Positions 51,902-57,243 of a DNA stretch of 57,243 nt are shown piece by piece. This DNA comes from JAWXBM01 sp034440115 (lineage in GTDB: Bacteria; Pseudomonadota; Gammaproteobacteria; Xanthomonadales; SZUA-36). Position 1 is the stretch's first letter. Each line of letters starts with the position of its first letter. Location of the stretch: the NCBI GenBank assembly GCA_034440115.1, contig JAWXBM010000094.1:1-57243 (forward strand), read 5' to 3'. The position numbers and the translations under genes are program-made. The notes beneath the pieces are model-generated. The model saw only the letters and a list, made by a program, of their open reading frames with translations. It did not search any database and had not been told where the DNA came from.

Positions 51902-53083
51902 TCAGAAGGAACGTCGTGCCAGCATCTCGGGCTTCAACTCCTTGAGTGAGCGACAGCCCATTAAATACATATCCCGCTCCAGTTCGTCACGCATCAACTG
52001 GCAAGCCCGCGCAACACCTGCAGCACCTCCAGCCGCCATGGCATACAGATACCAGCGCCCGCCTGAACAGGCCGTTGCACCCAGCGACAAGGCCTTCAAT
52101 ACATGCGTGCCGCGGCGTATGCCACCATCCAGAATGATTTCAATCTGGCCACCTACGGCCTCGACAATGGCCTCCAACTGATCGAATGGAGCGCGTGAGC
52201 CATCCAGTTGTCGGCCACCGTGATTCGAAACCATGATGGCACTGGCACCAGCCGCAACACTGCGGCGGGCATCATCGACCGACATTACACCTTTGATGGC
52301 AAACGGGCCGCCCCACTCGCTGATCATGGCAGCCACATCATCCCAACCAATGGAACGCTTCATCTGGCTGTTGAGGTAATCAGGGATGGACGATTTAACG
52401 CTGGACCCCGCAGCTACGAATTGAGAAATATTGGGCAGATCAAAAGGTTCGCGAAACACATAATTGCAGGTCCAAACCGGGTGGGCAGCAAAACTCAGCA
52501 AGGTGCGCAAAGTCAGTTTGGGCGGCGTGGTCATGCCGGTGAGGTAATCCCGCTCACGATTACCGGCCACAATGGTGTCAACAGTCAATGCCAAGGCATC
52601 GAACTTGGCTTGCTTGCAGCGCTGAATCAAATTGGTGGTGAGCGCAGGATCTTTATGAACATAGATCTGGAACAGCTTGGGGGTGCCGGTATAGCCGCCC
52701 AACTCTTCAATACTGCGCGTACCAATGGTTGAAACTCCAAACATCGTTCCGAACTGTTTTGCGGCTGCAGCGATGCCACGTTCACCCTCGTGATGAAACA
52801 ATCGCTGCATGGCGGTTGGTGAGAAAAACATTGGCATCTGCAGTTCGCGACCCAACACCCTGGCTGACAAATCCACTTTGTCCACGCCTGCCAACACGCG
52901 TGGCACCAGGTCTATGCCTTCAAAACACTCGGTATTGCGCCGCAAAGTAGCCTCATCATCTGCCCCACCATCGATGTAATGAAAAATCGGCGCTGGCAAT
53001 TTACGTCTGGCTCTTTGACGAAAGTCTTCGGTGTTATAGCAATGTTTCAATTTGGGAAACAATTTCTTGATAGCCCGCGACAT
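51902..53083 (-). CDS. FMN-dependent alpha-hydroxy-acid oxidase/dehydrogenase (LldD-like)
   Basis: The 393-residue protein is of the lactate/glycolate oxidase family: FHYIDGGADDEATLRRN, FFSPTAMQRLFHHEGE, FQIYVHKD, LTVDTIVAGNRERD, IKGVMSVDDA, VSNHGGRQLDGSRA (catalytic His, Arg) and ILDGGIRRGTHVLKALSLGA. It would oxidise an L-2-hydroxy acid. ATG at 53083 shares its A with the stop of the upstream gene (TGATG). A longer frame would lie wholly within that gene. Confidence 0.92.
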   Translation of the reverse strand: MSRAIKKLFPKLKHCYNTEDFRQRARRKLPAPIFHYIDGGADDEATLRRNTECFEGIDLVPRVLAGVDKVDLSARVLGRELQMPMFFSPTAMQRLFHHEGERGIAAAAKQFGTMFGVSTIGTRSIEELGGYTGTPKLFQIYVHKDPALTTNLIQRCKQAKFDALALTVDTIVAGNRERDYLTGMTTPPKLTLRTLLSFAAHPVWTCNYVFREPFDLPNISQFVAAGSSVKSSIPDYLNSQMKRSIGWDDVAAMISEWGGPFAIKGVMSVDDARRSVAAGASAIMVSNHGGRQLDGSRAPFDQLEAIVEAVGGQIEIILDGGIRRGTHVLKALSLGATACSGGRWYLYAMAAGGAAGVARACQLMRDELERDMYLMGCRSLKELKPEMLARRSF

Positions 53084-53571
53084 CAGGCTTCGTCTGGTAT
53101 CCGCGTGGCTTGCCAGGCAATCGCCCGCCATTCACCATCACGCAACAGGAATGTTCCGGTGTTGTAATATTTGCTTACCGATGCCGGTTGTGACTGCGGG
53201 GTACCCACCAGTCGAAACGTAATCACTGCGGTATCGCCATAAACACGCACCAGTAGTGCTTCGCGACCATACACCATGGCCTCTTCATCGTCGGGTGTTT
53301 CAGTTCCATCCTGCATGGGGCCGATAATCCCGGCCTTGCCGAAACGCGCACCCGTTGCCGAGGTATAAACCAGATCATCAGACCAGAATCGTTCATGCGC
53401 TGCGATATCATTGCGCGAGGCGCCTGCCAGAAATTCGTCCAGCAAAGCGATCAAAGTCTCATCCGCAGTGGCTGCCCACGCACCAGAGCTTAAAATGGCC
53501 CAGAATACAAACATCCCGGTCAAACTCAAACAACGACTGGCACAATTGGAAAAAGCGGTCTTTGCACACAT
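53083..53571 (-). CDS. Secreted SnoaL/DUF4440-like (NTF2-fold) protein
   Basis: The 162-residue precursor has a signal peptide (LTGMFVFWAILSSGAWAA). An NTF2-like domain follows, with NDIAAHERFWSDDLVYTSATG, the alternating strand VRVYGDTAVITFRLV, and a closing GEWRAIAWQATRIP, typical of DUF4440. ATG at 53571 follows AGGAG by 9 nt; a GTG ten codons upstream is less likely. It is translationally coupled to the downstream oxidase gene. Function unknown. Confidence 0.8.
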   Translation of the reverse strand: MCAKTAFSNCASRCLSLTGMFVFWAILSSGAWAATADETLIALLDEFLAGASRNDIAAHERFWSDDLVYTSATGARFGKAGIIGPMQDGTETPDDEEAMVYGREALLVRVYGDTAVITFRLVGTPQSQPASVSKYYNTGTFLLRDGEWRAIAWQATRIPDEA

Positions 53572-53684
53572 GTCCCTGCACTCCTGTTGGTTCAGCGGCA
53601 CATCATAGATGGCAGTTCGGCAGCCGCCAACTGCTTTGTTATGATCAGGCTATGGCGCTTGAGAAAAAACAAAGAAAAAAACGC

Positions 53685-53712
53685 TTGCGTCCCGGCGCAG
53701 TTTGACTAAAAT
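53685..53712 (+). promoter_or_regulatory. Sigma-70-type promoter of the decarboxylase gene
   Basis: TTGCGT (53685-53690) and TAAAAT (53707-53712) are separated by 16 nt, 67 nt ahead of the start codon. The leader has a short pyrimidine run. No riboswitch fold was evident. Confidence 0.45.
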
Positions 53713-53779
53713 GCCGCCTCTTTTTTCGCTTCCTGCATAATTCCAAGCAGGTTTCAGTACCACTTTGGAGTATGGTTTT

Positions 53780-54916
53780 ATGAATGTCGTAACCATCAAG
53801 AACAAGCAGGCGGAAGCCCCTTATCGCAAGCTGGTTGAAGAACATGGCTCACCATTGGTGGTGCTGGACTGTGCCGTGCTGCGAACTACCTATCGAACTT
53901 TGCAGGCCGCATTGCCAGGTGTAGAACTGTTTTACGCCATCAAATCATTGCCCGCCGTGCCGGTATTAAAGGTATTGCAAGCCGAGGGAGCCAACTTTGA
54001 TATTGCCACCACCGGCGAAATCCAGTTGATGCAACAAATCAGCGCGGATCCGAAGCAGACCATCCACACCCACCCGATCAAACGGGATCAGGACATTCGC
54101 GATGCGTTGGAATTCGGTTGCAGCACTTTCGTGGTGGACAACCCTGACGAACTGGCCAAGTTTCAGGCTTACGCTGGCACCGCCCGGTTGTTGTTGCGCG
54201 TTTCTTTTCGCGCCAAGCAGGTAAACAGCGACCTGTCACGCAAATTTGGCTGCGCGCCACGCAATATTCCCATGATGCTGGCCGAAGCCAAGCGGTTGGG
54301 CATAGAAGTCATCGGCCTGAGTTTCCATGTCGGCTCACAGTGTCTGGATACCGATGCGCACGTAAAAGCCATTCAGGAATGCCGCCAATATTTTGACGAT
54401 GGCGGCCTGGAGGGCTCTGGCAAACTGCGTGTGCTGGATATCGGCGGTGGTTTTCCGGCCGACTATGCAGGTACCGGATTGGACCTGGTTGAATACTGTC
54501 GCCCCATCGTGGAAGCCCTGGCGGACTACCCCGAAAGCGTTCGCATCATCGCCGAACCCGGCCGGGTACTGAGCGCGCCCTGCATCACTGCCATCAGTAC
54601 CGTAGTCGGTCGCGCCGAAAGAATTGCAGCCAATTGGTACTACCTGGATGACGGCTTGTACGGATCATACAGCGGGCAGATTTATGATCATACTCACTAC
54701 CCCCTGACCTTATTCAGCGATGATGGAACAACCAGCACCGGTGTTCTGACCGGCCCAACCTGCGACAGCATTGACGTAATTCTTGAGGAAGGTGATTTGC
54801 CGAATCTGCAGATCGGCGATCTGGTGGTCGGCAACATGATGGGAGCCTACACCCTGGCCACTTCCTGCGAGTTCAACTCGCTACCCCTGCCTAAACTGGT
54901 TGTGTTGCATCAGTAA
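53780..54916 (+). CDS. Type III PLP-dependent ornithine/lysine decarboxylase
   Basis: This 378-residue protein is an eukaryotic-type (fold III, alanine-racemase-like) ornithine decarboxylase. It has the PLP lysine in FYAIKS (K55), HVGSQ, the phosphate loop DIGGGFP, IAEPGR, and the second active-site segment GPTCDSID with its cysteine. It would make putrescine (or cadaverine) from ornithine (or lysine). GGAG 9 nt before ATG 53780 decides the start. It has its own promoter and supplies the polyamine-handling genes elsewhere in the window. Confidence 0.9.
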   Translation: MNVVTIKNKQAEAPYRKLVEEHGSPLVVLDCAVLRTTYRTLQAALPGVELFYAIKSLPAVPVLKVLQAEGANFDIATTGEIQLMQQISADPKQTIHTHPIKRDQDIRDALEFGCSTFVVDNPDELAKFQAYAGTARLLLRVSFRAKQVNSDLSRKFGCAPRNIPMMLAEAKRLGIEVIGLSFHVGSQCLDTDAHVKAIQECRQYFDDGGLEGSGKLRVLDIGGGFPADYAGTGLDLVEYCRPIVEALADYPESVRIIAEPGRVLSAPCITAISTVVGRAERIAANWYYLDDGLYGSYSGQIYDHTHYPLTLFSDDGTTSTGVLTGPTCDSIDVILEEGDLPNLQIGDLVVGNMMGAYTLATSCEFNSLPLPKLVVLHQ

Positions 54917-54979
54917 GTATCGGGACGCCCCATCACAACCAATAGAACGACCGCTGGGGCGACCGCTGACAGCAGCGGC

Positions 54980-55801
54980 CTACTGCTGTGGGCTACTCTC
55001 AGATGAGTGATCAAACCGACCCTGGCCCAGAAACAGCACAATCTGGTCCAAAACCGCGCTGCGCCACATCAGGAAGGAATGATCGACCGGCAGCACGATA
55101 AAGTCCTGCATGCCTGCTACACGGGTTTCTTCGACAGCAACCGTGCCGTCATTGGCTAAATCGTCCAGCCCCGGAGCTAGCAAGACACGGGTGTTGTTAC
55201 CTGCAATCACACCCAGTTCAAAATTTACCGTCCCCAGTCGCTTTGGAACGGAGTTTTCATCGGTACCCAACTGATAAGCTGGCTGGGGCAACAGAGGCTC
55301 AAGCATGCCATTGGCAACCAGCTGATCAGCCATAGTCGACCCCTGGTTAGGTGGTGCCAGCATCACTACCCTGCCCAAGCCTGCTATGGTATTTTCTTCC
55401 AGGTACTGGCGCAGCAGGATACCGCCCAGCGAATGAGTCACAAAGCCGATCTTGGACAAGCCCATCTCAGTACAATGAGACAGGCTTTCATTTATGGCGA
55501 TCGGCGCAATCTCTTCTATGCTTCTACCCAGCCAGGGATAGCTGTTGTTCACCACCGGGTAACCTGCTTCTTCCAAGCGCCATTGCACCCCCTTCATGGA
55601 CATAGATGAGCGGCCCAGGCCATGCAACAGTATGATGCAAACATCGTTGTGCACACTGCGCTGAACTTCGGCTTGGGTTGAATCTGCAGCTTGCAGCAAG
55701 CCCATGAAAATGGAGCTGGCCAGCAACCCTACAACCGTTGCCAAATAGTGCAACAAAGCAGAATATTTTCTGCTGTTAAAACGGCTGGTCGGAATCTGCA
55801 T
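54980..55801 (-). CDS. Lipase-like alpha/beta hydrolase
   Basis: The roughly 273-residue protein has an N-terminal hydrophobic segment (YLATVVGLLASSIFMGLLQAA), probably a signal or anchor. An alpha/beta-hydrolase domain follows with the oxyanion HGLG, the nucleophile motif THSLGG, and a C-terminal histidine in VDHSFLMW. It resembles extracytoplasmic lipases and PGAP1-like esterases. ATG at 55801 or GTG at 55813 may be the start. Substrate unknown. Confidence 0.8.
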   Translation of the reverse strand: MQIPTSRFNSRKYSALLHYLATVVGLLASSIFMGLLQAADSTQAEVQRSVHNDVCIILLHGLGRSSMSMKGVQWRLEEAGYPVVNNSYPWLGRSIEEIAPIAINESLSHCTEMGLSKIGFVTHSLGGILLRQYLEENTIAGLGRVVMLAPPNQGSTMADQLVANGMLEPLLPQPAYQLGTDENSVPKRLGTVNFELGVIAGNNTRVLLAPGLDDLANDGTVAVEETRVAGMQDFIVLPVDHSFLMWRSAVLDQIVLFLGQGRFDHSSESSPQQ

Positions 55802-55963
55802 GAATTTTGCCACGTAGGGATTTCACAGCGCGCCGATAGCGGCGCTCGGCATGTTATCCAGCTTGGCAGGGCACAATCAAGACAAAGGCAAGCCATCGGC
55901 TATGCGGAGCTTGGTGATATGAAAAAATATTCCGGCTTAACTACTGAGACCACTCATGCCTGA

Positions 55964-56332
55964 ATTCTCGCTCACCTGGATACCGTTTTCGCCGAAGGAA
56001 CCGATGTCACCTTGCGCCAGGATGGTGACAAATATTTTGATTGCGGTTGACGGTGGCGATACCCAGAGGCTGGCCTATGGCGGGGTGGGTTCGTACCGCT
56101 ACCGCATCGTGTTCCAGGGTCCGGGCGGACACTCCTGGAGCGCCTTTGGTAGTGCCAATCCGCATCCCGTCCTGGGCCACGCTTGGGCATCCCGGCGGTG
56201 ACCATGAGCCGCGGTGGTGTCTCGGGCGACGCCCATTCGCCTGCCGAATGGTGGCAAAACAAGGACACCTGTTTGAGCGTGCAAGCCGGCCTGCTGACCG
56301 TTCTGGCGGAAGCCGGTTGGATAAGCCCCTGA
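55964..56332 (+). pseudogene. Decayed M20-family metallopeptidase
   Basis: Three pieces of one M20 peptidase are readable in different frames. They are ILAHLDTVFAEGTDVTLRQ (metal ligand H) from 55964, then IAVDGGDTQRLAYGGVGS through YRIVFQGPGGHSWSAFGSAN, then GIPAVTMSRGGVSGDAHSP to the TGA at 56330-56332. The joints lack about 100 residues each and shift frame, so the gene is a remnant with two internal deletions. Bases 55814-55963 upstream hold no gene I can support. Confidence 0.75.
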
Positions 56333-56397
56333 ACGGTTGCTATTAGCCATTGGTGATACCAGATATAATTTCCCCACTTCATCCGTGGGGAATAACA

Positions 56398-57243
56398 ATG
56401 AAAGGCACTTTTAATCAAAATGCACTAACACTGGCTATCACCGGCGCTTTGTTAAGCCCGCTGGTAGTAGCTCAGGAGCTGGTACTTGAAGAAATCCTGG
56501 TAACCGCTCAAAAACGTGAGCAAACGCTAACCGACGTCCCTGCTGCTGTGTCCGCCATTTCCGGCGAACTGGCACGCGAATACCTCAGTGGTGCCCAGGA
56601 TATCCGTGCTTTGGCAGCACGCGTGCCTGGCCTGAATATCGAAACCTCGAATGGCCGTACCCAGCCGCGTTTTTATCTGCGTGGCATGGGTAATATCGAT
56701 TTTGACGTCAACGCCAACCAGCCGGTGGCGATGATATTTGATGATATAGCTTACGAAAACAATACCTTACGCAGTATTCCATTGTTTGACATAGAGCGTG
56801 TCGAGGTGTTGAAAGGTCCACAGGGTTCGCTGTTTGGTCGCAACACCAATGCCGGCGCCATCAAAATCGATTCGGTGAAACCCAGTGACGAACGTAAAGG
56901 CTATTTCGCCACTTCCTACGGTTCCCGTTCGACCTTCACCGCTGAAGGTGCCAGCAACTTCACAATGTCAGACACCCTGTCAATGCGCGCTTCGCTGAAA
57001 TACCAGGAGCGTGGCAAATGGATCGACAACACGGTCAATGGCCCGGGCGATGATTTTGGCGGATTTGAAGAATTTGCCTGGCGCTTGCAGTTTTTGTGGC
57101 AGCTTTCAGACAACTTTTCCGGCAATCTGAAATTGCACGGATTCAACCAGGATGGCAGTGATCCCAATGTGTTCTATGCCAACGCCATCGCGCTGGGCAG
57201 CAGCGGCGTGCGGCCTGGATTCAACCCCAGGATCGCCAGCAAC
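56398..57243 (+). CDS. TonB-dependent outer-membrane receptor, 5' part
   Basis: The first 282 codons are in the window and the frame is open to its end. A signal peptide (LTLAITGALLSPLVVAQ) precedes the TonB-box region EEILVTAQKREQTLTDVPAA. The plug domain follows, with LAARVPGLNIE, FYLRGMGNID and VEVLKGPQGSLFGRNTNAGAI, then the start of the beta-barrel. Such receptors import siderophores, vitamin B12 or oligomeric nutrients with TonB energy. The ligand cannot be read. ATG at 56398 follows GGGGAATAAC. Confidence 0.93.
   Translation, partial: MKGTFNQNALTLAITGALLSPLVVAQELVLEEILVTAQKREQTLTDVPAAVSAISGELAREYLSGAQDIRALAARVPGLNIETSNGRTQPRFYLRGMGNIDFDVNANQPVAMIFDDIAYENNTLRSIPLFDIERVEVLKGPQGSLFGRNTNAGAIKIDSVKPSDERKGYFATSYGSRSTFTAEGASNFTMSDTLSMRASLKYQERGKWIDNTVNGPGDDFGGFEEFAWRLQFLWQLSDNFSGNLKLHGFNQDGSDPNVFYANAIALGSSGVRPGFNPRIASN

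Noticed and set aside
54957..54985. CCGCTG-ACAG-CAGCGG hairpin after the decarboxylase gene as terminator
   Set aside because: The stem is short and no T-run follows on either strand.

Overview
The window is chromosomal DNA of moderate GC from a proteobacterium, most likely a marine-type gammaproteobacterium. Pointers are the overlapping pan/coa and nad biosynthetic operons, a CarD regulator, an Mla/MCE lipid-transport operon, TonB-dependent uptake, a BCCT carrier, NhaC and several small families typical of that class. The species cannot be named from the sequence alone. I saw no tRNA, rRNA, insertion sequence or CRISPR array.

Bases 1-1800 are the distal end of a gene-cassette array of the chromosomal-integron kind. 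The right half of one attC site is followed by a VOC-protein cassette, a complete attC, an inverted VapBC toxin-antitoxin cassette, and a third attC that breaks off at a 17-bp tandem duplication directly against a 5'-truncated hicB remnant. Palindromic and degenerate sequence then leads into core genes.

Bases 1860-6263 hold a five-gene operon (panG-like, panB, panC, coaBC, coaX) that makes pantothenate and carries it toward CoA. A Rieske oxygenase, a phosphotransferase-family protein, a TPR lipoprotein, an MFS carrier and a membrane-anchored GST-like protein follow. A sigma-54-type promoter precedes a small unknown gene at 13085. Bases 13440-16974 encode an MCE/Mla ABC system (permease, ATPase, MCE protein, lipoprotein).

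Bases 16978-23643 are the most unusual part. A minus-strand operon encodes an MFS carrier, an AAC(6')-I-like acetyltransferase and an 806-residue tandem ATP-grasp ligase. It diverges from a secreted aspartoacylase-like (AstE/AspA) hydrolase, and a second MFS gene converges on that. This looks like an undescribed make-acetylate-export-hydrolyse system for a small amine or peptide. Next comes the nadA-nadC-nadB operon for de novo NAD synthesis, in which NadC carries an internal insertion.

Bases 27381-34461 hold a secreted zinc peptidase, a membrane protein and a thioesterase, then a polyamine-type set (deacetylase, diamine acetyltransferase, class III aminotransferase, NhaC-type antiporter). 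A PuuB-like oxidase (46247) and an ornithine decarboxylase-like enzyme (53780) extend the polyamine theme. Between them lie M16 peptidase/upp, bactofilin, a CarD gene that can only start on ATT, a 47-residue Cys-rich protein, a BCCT carrier next to a cupin-amidohydrolase fusion, a ZIP transporter with an inserted cyclic-nucleotide domain, and a small basic-tailed protein behind several inverted repeats. The window ends with a lipase-like protein, a decayed M20 peptidase and the start of a TonB-dependent receptor.
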